A DNA stretch of 21,505 bases from positions 1 through 21,505 of the forward strand of contig NW_014039846.1 of the NCBI RefSeq assembly GCF_001186125.1, in the 5' to 3' direction. Every line of letters starts with the position of its first letter. The stretch's first letter is position 1. A program made the position numbers and the translations under genes. The notes under the pieces were generated by a model. The model saw nothing but the letters and a program-made list of their open reading frames with translations. It had not been told where the DNA came from and did not search any database. Below are positions 1 to 9,300 of this stretch, one piece after another. This DNA comes from Sphaeroforma arctica JP610. Taxonomy: Eukaryota; Opisthokonta; Ichthyosporea; Ichthyophonida.

Positions 1-179
1 GTGTGTGTGTGTGGTGTGTGTGTGTGTGTGAGTGTGTGTGTGTGTGTTTATATCATATATATATATATATATATATCACGTCTACACACACACCGATTGG
101 GGATAGGCGACAACACAGCAGGCAACGCGGCTCATAAGACAACCACACAGTCGCCTGATTGCCCAATGCGATCACTTAC
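1..179. repeat. Intronic TG and AT microsatellites at the left edge
   Basis: A TG-rich run with a few interruptions fills about 1-48, followed by an AT run to about 76. The stretch lies downstream of the minus-strand donor GTAAGT (forward acttac, 174-179), so it is the start of the third DENN-gene intron, truncated by the window edge. The open frame at 1-189 on the plus strand is only translated microsatellite. Confidence 0.85.
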
Positions 180-380
180 GAAGGTGTAATCCGTGCTGCT
201 GGGGTGGAAGTAGTTGACTGCGGGGCGCGACACAAAGATGGGCTGCGGGGTCAGCGCTATCTTCACCTCTGCCAGTCCTGAAGGAGGGACGGGTATCTCT
301 TTGCACACATTGACAATGGCCCTCTCCAGGTCAGTGTAGTTGGGCTGTTGGCTCAGCATGTACAGATGGGCCAGAATGTC
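180..380 (-). CDS. DENN-domain protein, visible exon 3 (partial gene, continues off left edge)
   Basis: This exon encodes 67 whole codons, residues 233-299 of the visible protein. It starts DILAHLYMLS after an acceptor with the pyrimidine-rich run cttctcctctttaatag and ends ...DYTF at a perfect GTAAGT donor (179-174). Both junctions are phase 0. The text ERAIVNVCKEIPVPPSG and PIFVSRPAVNYF matches the linker between the uDENN and cDENN modules in DENN-family proteins, which usually reads roughly 'LYRLS..PLERYI..F..EVP.P..G' then '.SRPP...LP'. The core cDENN and dDENN modules must lie beyond position 1. The family acts as guanine-nucleotide exchange factors for Rab GTPases on membranes. The exon call rests on the reading frame, splice sites and family match agreeing. 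The subfamily is uncertain. Confidence 0.85.
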
Positions 381-1160
381 CTATTAAAGAGGAGAAGTGA
401 GGTATGGGCGGGGTACTATCAGTAAATAAATGCATAAGACAGACGAAACATAGTTTGACAACCATTTCTACACGTGTCACAGATAGATTGATAGTAGATA
501 CATACAGATTGCGCTTAAATCATGCCGCCACGCTTGATATTGGATTCGATCAGACACTATCGAGATTGATCTTCCGAATACGCACACGGCTGAATCAGAA
601 TTCGACACAACTAATACATCTTGATGGCACAGACAGCATCGGACTGTACAATCCACGCCCCAAAGCTTGACGAAGGTGCTGGACGATAAAAGATAGTCAC
701 CTGGCCCAATTTCCTAAGTCTAACACCAGAGAACAAACGTCTGTTGAGTTTCCTGGTTGTGGGTGGAGAGCCCACATCATGCGGGTATGCGGCGGAGCTA
801 TACGACTTAACAGATTACAACCCCTCGCGCATATTAACACAGCCGCAACAATAAGAACTACAGTCCGGTGTGTGTCCGATATTGTGCCTCTCTCAGCACG
901 CATTGTATATACAAAATGATGAGAGTCTGACCTCTCATTCCCCTCACTCCGCCTTGCACCACTCGAACAAAAATAGAACATGGAACACACACACGCAAAA
1001 TCACACTCTACACATATCCATATACAACATCATCAAGCTTCCACGCACCCCCAAACGTTGTACACTTCCCATCACAAGCTGCACGTATACGCGCACTTCA
1101 GGCTGGCTTCGTGCCCATAAACTGTCTATACTACTATATACATATGCTCGTATATTGTAC
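381..1160 (-). other. Intron 2 of the DENN gene
   Basis: This 780-bp intron has donor GTACAA directly after the AAG codon at 1161 and acceptor AG at 382-381. It is phase 0. Plus-strand open frames within it (404-670, 870-1220) have no recognisable content and sit wholly inside the intron. I see no other gene. Confidence 0.8.
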
Positions 1161-1356
1161 CTTCAGGGTCAGAATAAGCGGCAGATGAGTCATGAGCGTC
1201 AGGCATTTGGGCAAGTATAGATCAACGGGTAGCTCAGTGACGGTCTCCCCACCGTTGACCTCTTTGTTGTGAGCCTCGTACATCCCTTCCAGCTGCACTC
1301 TGAGGGCCTTCTCAAGCGGCTCGTAGAACACCAAGGCCCCGCCATACATTCGTGCG
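1161..1356 (-). CDS. DENN-domain protein, visible exon 2
   Basis: The exon is 196 nt. Its first base completes the split Gly codon of exon 1 and 65 codons follow (residues 168-232). It reads ARMYGGALVFYEPLEKAL, then an acidic/polar loop, then VDLYLPKCLTLMTHLPLILTLK. This is the second half of the uDENN module, where family members have 'G.RLYG..L.FYEPL' and, after a loop, 'Y.PKCLCLLS.WPFF'. The acceptor is preceded by ccctatacag (minus strand) and the donor is AAG|GTACAA. The join to exon 1 restores the family text FHSFVITTETG + ARMYGGALVFY without a gap, which is strong support for the splice. The usual W-P-F-F motif is HLPLI here. Confidence 0.87.
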
Positions 1357-1674
1357 CTGTATAGGGCACACAAGCGGGACTATTATAAGCACATATGTGC
1401 TGCAAGATCACAGGGGTTTGAAGTCCGAAACCCCTACATTCCTGTGCTTTATACAGCACAGAAGCAGGTATTCCATGAGCATATGCATGTAGCCATGTGA
1501 TAAGCCATTCACACTTTCCCTTGTTTTGCACATGAACATATCTATGTGTATTGCCTTTATATCGTGCTCCCGATCGGTTTTCCGTTTGAGTTCTCAACCA
1601 CTGTGCTCCATGAAACATTTGGCACCTCATGCAATGTGTAACTTCCATCGTAAAATCATTGTCCAATGACGTGT

Positions 1675-2328
1675 ATGTCGGAAACCTGTCTCATTTGAGC
1701 GTACAAGTATATATACACCTGTCTAATTGGCATGTTTTCTCATATAAGCTGCTTTCTCATTTGAGCCCTACAATATATAAACACCTGTCTAGTTGGCATG
1801 TTTTCTCATATGATCTGCTTTCTCATTTGAGCCCTACAATGTATAATAGTTGGCATGTTTTCTCATATGTCTAGTTGGCATGTTTCTCGTAAAAGTTGCT
1901 CTCTCATTTGAGCCCTACAATATATAAACACCTGTCTAGTTGGCATCTTTTCTCATATGAGCTGATTTGAGTCCTACAATATACAAACACCTGCCTAGTT
2001 GGCATGTTTTCTCATATGTCTAGTTGGCATGTTTTCTCGTATAAGCTGCTCTCTCATTTGAGCCCTACAATATATAAACACCTGTCTAGTTGGCATGTTT
2101 TCTCATATGAACTGATTTCTCATTTGAGTCCTACAATATACAAACACCTGCCTAGTTGGCATGTTTTCTCATATGTCTAGTTGGCATGTTTTCTCGTACA
2201 AGCTGCTCTCTCATTTGAGCCCTACAATATATAAACACCTGTCTAGTTGGCATGTTTTCGTATATGAGCTGATTTCTCATTTGAGTTCTCCAATATACAA
2301 ACACCTGCCTAGTTGGCATGTTTTGCCT
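1675..2328. repeat. Intronic minisatellite, ~65-bp unit with a higher-order arrangement
   Basis: Recurring words such as agttggcatgttttctcat, catttgagccctacaatata and aaacacctgtctagttggc recur through this interval. The full unit is about 65 bp. From 1870 on, units are grouped: one ~25-bp truncated unit starting tctagttggcatg, then a unit with gagccctacaatatataa, then a unit with gagtcctacaatatacaa. This triplet starts at 1870, 2019 and 2176, giving periods of 149 and 157 bp. The plus-strand open frames at 1629-1874 and 2161-2349 are only translations of the repeat. It lies wholly in DENN-gene intron 1. Confidence 0.92.
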
Positions 2329-2626
2329 TCAATAAAGCTCTATAACTGAACGCTCCATCGCTCTGTCAGCAACGTATTAGCGATACAGTAATGTAACATA
2401 CAGCGAACAAGCGATCCGCAACTAATATGTGGGTGGTGTTAGGCATTCTTCAAAAGCCAAGAATAGGAAGCAGGGATGAGCCCTCGTTTAAAGGTGACAA
2501 TTGCGTACCTCTCGTAGTACACGAAACTTTTAATCAAAGCGATATGGCTGTAACTTCGCTCTACAGCACCCAGATCTTCGGCATGGGTGTATACATAGAT
2601 TGTGTCTGCGTGTGCGTGTGCGCATG

Positions 2627-2631
<5 letters not shown>

Positions 2632-2665
<34 letters not shown>
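2632..2665. repeat. (AT)n microsatellite
   Basis: A near-perfect AT dinucleotide run follows a TG/CG-rich run (about 2600-2628). It lies inside DENN-gene intron 1 and explains the Tyr/Ile-alternating peptides read there in several frames. Confidence 0.93.
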
Positions 2666-2668
<3 letters not shown>

Positions 2669-2966
2669 ATATGTATATGTAAACAGATATTGTATCGAGA
2701 TAAAAAAATATAGGAATAGAAGGAATCTAACACTAGAAGATTAACATAAACTATGATTGTAGGTGGTGTAGATGTCTCTCTATAAAGATTACAACTACAC
2801 ACTACATATATGATGCAATATTGCATCCATTAATGCCTTCATACCATTTCGCCCTACCTACATGTACGCATCTCAGAACGTATACAGAGGTATACACGCT
2901 AGTTGCTGGTCCGTTATTGAACATGTAAAGACAAGCATATGAACGCGATCGTAGACATATACATAC

Positions 2967-3466
2967 CCTGTTTCGGTGGTGATCACAAAGGAATGGAATT
3001 TAGGCTGTTTATACTCCTTCGAGATCATAACACCTTCCGGAAAACAGAACGACAGTACCCTTGAAGGTATCAGTGGTGTCGCTGCATAGTCTTCCACGGG
3101 ATATCTAAACAATCCCTCTGAATTGTAAGTCAAATCCAATGGAGGCAACTTCGTAACCTTGGGAACATCTAGGCCGCCTCCATCACCATTCTCACTCGCT
3201 TGCTTTCTCGCACTACTACTTTCTAACACATTCTTGTTTTCATTGGGGGTGTCCTTGATACTGCTTTTCCGCCCATTCTCTTTCATATGTAAGCTATTGT
3301 ATGAGATGACCGAATGTCTCCGCGGCGGCAAACTATACGTATCCCCTTTGTCATCTCGGTCTTCACCACATATTTTTTCATCCTCGGGAGTGAGCCCGTG
3401 TGTAACATCAACACCGCCAATCAGGAAGTACTCTAGGAAACGAGTCGCCTCGACATCTGGCTCCAT
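2967..3466 (-). CDS. DENN-domain protein, first coding exon (uDENN N-terminus)
   Basis: The exon encodes residues 1-166 plus two bases of Gly167. It starts MEPDVEATRFLEYFLIGGVD, where FLEYFLIGGVD is the usual opening strand of uDENN. Residues about 24-105 form a polar, Ser/Asp/Lys-rich insert. The domain resumes with FRYPVEDY, LIPSRVLSFCFPEGV and KFHSFVITTETG. The start is the first ATG after an in-frame TAG at 3478-3476, in a good context (G at -3, G at +4). The donor is GG|GTATGT at 2966, phase 2. DENN proteins are Rab GTPase exchange factors acting at membranes. The text looks closest to the broad SCD1/DENND class, but the subfamily cannot be set without the core module. The gene is head-to-head with the Tudor/PHD gene at 4426. 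Confidence 0.87.
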
Positions 3467-4425
3467 ATCGAGTATCTATATAGCTATAGAAGTTAGATGT
3501 GCGAAGACTTACAAGAACTATAGACGTACCAGAGAACTATAAGCAGGAATACTCCTATTCCATGTGGGAAGCGATACAATGCTTCACTGTCCACGTACAT
3601 ACATCAGATACTGTCAGCATGATCGCTACCTGTATCCTTATTTATCATATATTGATACCGGAGTCATATTTGTATAAAAGACAATGATTATACCCCACAA
3701 GCAGATATAGATTAGATTGATTATGATATGAACTCTAAATTTTACACTTAAGCTTTTAGGGATAATTTGACCCTCAACTCGCGGACGCAGGTGCACGGAT
3801 AAGAAAGATGAAGGCTCAAAGAGGACTTGGGCGGGTAATGTCCAATTTTCGACAAAAATTTATAAAGACGAACAGCCGAAATATAGTACAGATCTGTCTA
3901 ATTGTAGGACAAACCTGATAGTTTCATCCATACTCGTTGGACAATATCGGATTTGAGGACCATATTTGATGGGTTTTAGAAACTATAGAGTGGATACACC
4001 GGGGTGATGACTGGTGACTGATGAGTCACTCACCTCAAAAGTTACGAGCCGTTGAGTGTGCGTTTGCGCTACATATGATTTGCAGAAGGAGAAAGGAACG
4101 TTTTACCTTAAACGTGTATTAAAATACCTGCAAGTAGCTCAGATACATACAAGCACACGTACTATGTAGATCATAAAGCACACTGCTTGTTGGTCCATAC
4201 ATTTGTATACCAGTAGCATGTTCTGACAGTATACCTATGAACACTAATCGGAATTTTGGCACGAGTGTACGGCGAACGTATATAGTAGTAGTGTTATGTG
4301 GTCATTGCAAGCACCTCTCGTTTGTGAAACAAACGTGACGTAGAGATTGCACGTAATTCAGTCCTAAACAACTGCTGTACGGAGCTCAGCTGTGTTTGTA
4401 TTTAAGTGTGTAAGTTTGTAACGCA
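3467..4425. promoter_or_regulatory. Divergent intergenic spacer, probable promoters and 5' leaders of both genes
   Basis: These 959 bp separate the two head-to-head start codons (3466 minus, 4426 plus), so both promoters and 5' untranslated regions should lie here. I could not single out a TATA box or Inr. No open frame resembles a real gene; 3499-3687 on the plus strand is short and featureless. Upstream untranslated exons of either gene could be hidden here. Confidence 0.5.
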
Positions 4426-4833
4426 ATGGTGAATCATATAGTTGTGTCTCCTGTTGGGACGGCTGCTAGTCTTAGCACAAGCGAAGACGTGGAAAGAATA
4501 GACGGAGTTGCCAAATGCAGTGCCCTGGCACATATAAACACCAAGAACAATCGCTTCAACTTGGATGACAAAGTTCTTATTTCCTTAGTTCCTTGCATAC
4601 CTGTCGATCCGTCCAGCGCGCGACATAGACAGACCCGAAACTCTGTACCACCGCACGCGATCCATAGTATTGTGGAGAAGGAAACGGTTAACACAGGCAA
4701 GCCGAAACAGAAAGAAAAAGACGTAGTACCCGATGGAGTGAACGATAACGGCGGTGATGATGATGTATGCGAACGAGTGGTCAGAAATAACGCAAAGCGC
4801 GACGACGGCTTTCAGAAGAATGGTGCAGTAGAG
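4426..4833 (+). CDS. Tudor/PHD protein, coding exon 1
   Basis: The exon encodes residues 1-136, MVNHIVVSPVG to FQKNGAVE. The start is the first ATG after an in-frame TAA at 4411-4413 and has a good context (G at -3 and +4). The exon ends in phase 0 at GAG|GTATAT. Most of it is polar and without a recognised domain, but its last residues (FQKNGAVE) supply the first strand of the Tudor domain that continues in exon 2. In PHF20-like Tudors this segment reads 'F..GA.LEA.D', so FQKNGAVE joined to VYDATDKLWY restores the fold. That continuity is the main support for this exon and its donor. The read-through frame ends at 4854, so an unspliced message would encode only 142 residues. Confidence 0.8.
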
Positions 4834-5831
4834 GTATATACTGTGTCAAATTGAGAAACGTTCTGTGTACGTTATTGGTTTTAGTCTATTGTGCTTCTCT
4901 GTCCAATCCGTGTGCAAAGACATACATTTGAACTATAGCTGGTTGGCAAATGCCGTTTGCTTTCTGTCGTATGCTAATCAGAAAAATCTTCCGACGCATA
5001 CATCTCTGCACACATAATATAATGTTTGCACATGTGTATGTGCAACATATTCGTAGGAATTCAAAAACCAACTCGAGTTCGTAGACACATTGACGCACAC
5101 ATAGAAGATAACTACGCAAACAGATAAAACCATATCGAGACAGAGGTTCAAGTGGGCACTGTGCCTGGTGGCCTGTATTATTCAATACACGTTCCTTGTA
5201 ACTTGAGCATGTCACATCTGGTTTATAGTTGTTTGCACATTTGTATGTATTCTGTCCTGTGTTTACAGTTGTATACATGGAAATGATAGAAACATCGCAA
5301 GCTCACTACGGCCTTACTCTATGAATTAACATTTTTTATAAGTTCTTCAAACTGAAGCAAGCGAATTTTGAGGTGAATGTGAGTGGAAGGGAGTCTAGTT
5401 CATTATGTGTGTGCAGATTATATATCTCTTTCTAAGGTCGCTACATGAATAGCAGTGCACCTTTCTTTGCTGTGCCTTTTCTAATGGTGTGTGAGATTGT
5501 GCGCATAAAGAACCGTGTGCAAGATGTGTTTCGCGATAGGTTTTTGCTGCACGCATGTTTTTTCACGGCTATAATTCATCGTCTTCTATATGTATATAGC
5601 CATATTCATATGTATACTGTTGTTGCTAGTTGTAGCTTCGTTCCGTCGTTTCACACTCTACTATTGATGGCGAGAGAACTAATGCCTCCAAAGTAATATT
5701 ATCTATAGAGAGAGAATATATGTGTGTGTGTGTGTGTGTGTGTGTCTCATACTCATTCTACTCAACGCATGAATACATTCATATATATGTCTGTGTCTGG
5801 GTCTGGGTCTGTGTTTTTGTCTGTGTGTATG

Positions 5832-5863
<32 letters not shown>

Positions 5864-5946
5864 TGCACTTACGAGCATATACATATACATATAAACATGT
5901 GCATATACGTGCACATAAATTATATACATATACCTACATACTAATT

Positions 5947-5985
<39 letters not shown>

Positions 5986-6332
5986 GTGCGTGCGTGCGTG
6001 TGAGCGTGTGTGTGTGTTTGTGTGGGTATGGGTGTGTACATATATGTGTATATGTGTGTGATATATATGTGTATGTAGTCATGTATATGTGAAATTATAG
6101 GTGGCTTCATTCATGTAGATATAAATATTCGCATGCCCAAGAGATCTAATGTTCACTTCTGTTTACCTGAATTTAATCCATCTTTCGTAACGATATCTGA
6201 ATCCTTCTCGCGATTTCTCGTTTACCTGACAAGTGTACTCTCTCCAAGTGTATACATTAATAGGCGCATGCTTCATTGTAGGTTTGCTGCCTTGTATGCT
6301 GGCTGATCATATTAAGTTCCCTATCCATTCAG
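4834..6332 (+). other. Intron 1 of the Tudor/PHD gene
   Basis: This 1499-bp phase-0 intron runs from donor GTATAT to an acceptor reading ctatccattcag before 6333. Its 3' third is dominated by microsatellites. Open frames inside it (4886-5278 minus, 5445-5696 plus) have no recognisable domain. I see no further exon. Confidence 0.78.
5719..6065. repeat. Compound microsatellite cluster (TG, TATG, AT and TG/CG runs)
   Basis: TG runs lie at about 5719-5745, a TATG tetranucleotide run at about 5836-5865, AT runs around 5880-5960, and a TG run grading into CGTG repeats at about 5959-6020, with further TG-rich sequence to 6065. The open frames of Cys/Val and His/Thr alternation on both strands (5720-5944 plus, 5762-6082 minus) are translated repeat. 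The cluster sits in intron 1. Confidence 0.93.
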
Positions 6333-9300
6333 GTCTATGACGCGACAGACAAGCTGTGGTATCGGACTCGTATCATAGAAATAAATCGAGATCGCCGACC
6401 TCCCACCATTCGAATCCATTATCCGGGGTTCAGTAAAATCTTTGATGAAGATATATCGTTCTACAGCGCACGTTTGCGCCCGGCTGGCTCGGGTAGTGTT
6501 GCGCGGTCAGTGGGAGCTAATGTGCGGGGAGACTCCGCAACGAATACGCGGGTAAAGGCAAATAAAGAGGAGCCTCCGGCCGTCGCAACTACGAAAGCCG
6601 AACCTCACGGAAACAATAGTCTGGTAGCCCTGATTCGCCCCAGGAAGCGCACTATATCCAACACAAGCACAAACACAGGCAACAATCATGAAGCAAGCAC
6701 TAGAGGGCGGAAGCAGGCACCATCTGTAGAACCTGAACGCAAGCATAGCGGTACCAATGGGAATGTACACGATAGCGGTAAGGGCTCGGCTGTTCCGGGT
6801 CCCAGCAGTGTTATGAGCCGATTTTTGTACAGTCGGAAGCGCTCGCGGGAACGCTCGGACGACTTCGACTCGGCACGCAACGCCCGCAAACGGAGTGCGA
6901 GCATAAGCAGTGCGGAGTTAACGAAGTCGCATGTTAGCAACGGTAGCAGCACGCATGACACGGTCAATGGACACTCTGAGAGCACGGTGGGTGCCAAACG
7001 GCCCAGGCGTACAGGGGCGGGTAGTGCGGCGCTGAAGAGTTTGTTCTCGTACGGACGGAACATGGGCGATGTGAAGATTGATCTGGAGGCATTGGAAGCG
7101 GAGGAACGGGAGAGGAACGGGAGTGAGAATGAGAAGCATGGCCCCGGTGAAAATGATAGTATTGCGCACAGAACACACGTGGTGCCTGGCAATCGGCCTA
7201 AGAGCAGTGGCGGCGGTTTGCGTGCGACTGGAGCGGGACACACTCGAGGCCAAGGCAAGCAGAGTATAGGCGGGAAGCCCAGGCAGCGGCACACCAGCAC
7301 GAGTGAGAGCGTGGAAGGGGCCAACGATGCGGTGGGGAGACCGGTACGTGAGCGTCGCATGGGCAACGGGTCGTCTGCTCTGAATAGCCTTTTCTCGTAC
7401 GGTCCAACTATGGGCGATGTGGTGATTGATTTTGCAGCGCTTGAAACCGAGGAAAAGGAGGCTGAGGAGAAGGCTGAGGAGCGTCGACTAAAAAAGCCCA
7501 CGAGGCAAAGTGCCGAGAGTAAGGCTGTAGATGAGGGGAGTGGTCCGGATAGTACTGACATGCCGCAAGATGGTAGTAACAGCAGGAGAAAGGTTCAGTA
7601 CACGAAGAACAACCGGGATAGCAAAGTTAAGGCCCGTGATATCAGGAATAGGATATCAGAGGGTAAGACATGCAAAGCCAGTGCACGAAGCCGCAGTCAG
7701 GACACCAGTAGCAGTACCAGTGCGGCGGTGAGTGACGGTGCGACTGAACGAGTACCCCGCGTGCGGCGACGCACCGGAAACGGGAGGGCTGCACTTAAGA
7801 GCCTATTCTCGTACGGACGTACCATGGGGGATGTTGTGATTGATACAACGCTACTGAAAGAAGAAGTGGACGACTCGGATAAGATCGATGCAAGTGGTAG
7901 CGAGGATAAAGAGAAGGGCCGGGGTTCGAGCAGGAGCAAGGTTGGTCGTGTGTCGTCGCAAGTGACTTCGGTCGGTGAGAAGGGCGGCTCAGCGCGCAGT
8001 GCACAGAACCGCAGTCAACCGCGGGGACAAGGCAATAAACACGAACGCAGCCTACACAAAGCAGGAAAAGCGTCGGAGAGTGGTCAGGAAAGTGAAGGCG
8101 GCGTTAGCGGCCGCAGGACAAGGTGCAAGCAGGAAATAGAGAGACATGCGAGAGACACGACTAGAGGTGCTAATGGTCGAGAAGACAGAACAGATGTGCG
8201 GGGACGGAGTGTCAGCGCAGATGCAAACGGTGTAGGTAAGGAGAGGGGGGGAGGGTTGGTGAGAGAGCGTGTGCAGCCCAAACGAGGCAGCTTAGGGGAC
8301 GATGCGAAAAACTCGCTGTTCGTGGACCACCCCCCGTGGTGGGAGGAGACGGTTACCTTGGAGACAGGTTATGATCTAAGTGACGAGGAAGTCGGAGACG
8401 AAAATGAAGGCGATGGTGAGAGTTGTGACGAGAGTTTGACTATGAAGAAGGGACAGAGAACACGGACAGCTCGATCTATATCAACGAGCTCACTTACCCG
8501 TGGACGCAACGGCACGCACACACGTATACAAGCTCGATCCCGGCGGAAGGAAGGAACAAACACGGGCGGGAAAGCGAGAACACGCACACAGTCTGAAGCG
8601 GCTAGTGCCGGCGCCTCGAAGAGTGTGGGGCATAGCAGAACACGTACAAAAAGCGCAGGCGTCGAGGTTCAAGTGGACACCGAGCACAACACAAAGCGTA
8701 GTGAGCGGCCCAAACGGGGGTTGCTAGGTGACGAGGCGAAGAACGCGCTGTTTATAGACCACCCGCCTTGGTACGAAGCGACCATCACCTTGGATACAAT
8801 AGATAAGCTTGGTGGCTTGGACGCTTTTGATGGTGACGTTGAAGGGGAGGAGGGAACGGTGGCGAAAGCTGGTTCACGTAAGAGCTCGCCACACGAAAGT
8901 GGCAGTGAAGTCGACTGTAAGAGTGGGAGTGGCACTGAAACGGACAGCGAGACCGAGAGCGATGAGTGCAGACCGGGACGTGGGTGCGCGGTAGCAAATA
9001 AGCGTGTACACGAAAGTGACAACAGCGAAGGTGCGGTTGAGAGTGCTGGTGCGCCGGAGGGTACGCGGGAAGGCGATTGTGCAAAGGGGGGCGCGGAGAG
9101 GAAAGCCATGGAGAGTCACAAGCAGAAGATCAAGGACTGGGCTTCCCAGGAACGTGGCACTGTAGGTACTAGTAGTGCATCAGATATGGTTGGAGATGTG
9201 CGGGATGGAACGTGCACAGAGCCATACAGTGGTGTTCACGGGCCAGAACAGAGCGCCGACGCTGGGGAAGGCGCGCAACAGGCGGGCAGGGGGGCGCAGC

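Larger units (their letters stand above)
1357..2966 (-). other. Intron 1 of the DENN gene
   Basis: This 1610-bp phase-2 intron has donor GTATGT (2966-2961) and acceptor AG at 1358-1357. It holds the minisatellite at about 1675-2328 and an AT microsatellite at 2632-2665. Outside these repeats I see no gene. Confidence 0.82.

Noticed and set aside
404-1220. Plus-strand open frames inside DENN intron 2
   Set aside because: They lie within an intron supported on both sides by family-matching exons and carry no recognisable protein features.
1675-2328. CRISPR-like array
   Set aside because: The repeats have no unique spacers of constant length, the units are contiguous and diverged, and the context is a eukaryotic intron.
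1629-2349. Plus-strand open frames repeating SSWHVFSY-LLSHLSPTIYKHL
   Set aside because: They are direct translations of the intronic minisatellite. The periodic peptide comes from the DNA repeat, with no sign of a gene around it.
5720-6082. Open frames rich in Cys/Val or Thr/His on both strands
   Set aside because: They are translated TG, TATG and AT microsatellites in intron 1.
6474-6476. Start codon for the Tudor/PHD protein at 6474
   Set aside because: The codon is TTG. The frame is open upstream to the acceptor at 6332, and those residues complete the Tudor domain.
6686-7561. 291-residue minus-strand frame and the many other minus-strand frames across 6500-12950
   Set aside because: They are shadows of the giant plus-strand exon, whose strong codon bias keeps antisense frames open. 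Their products are Ser/Leu/Pro/Arg-rich with no domain.
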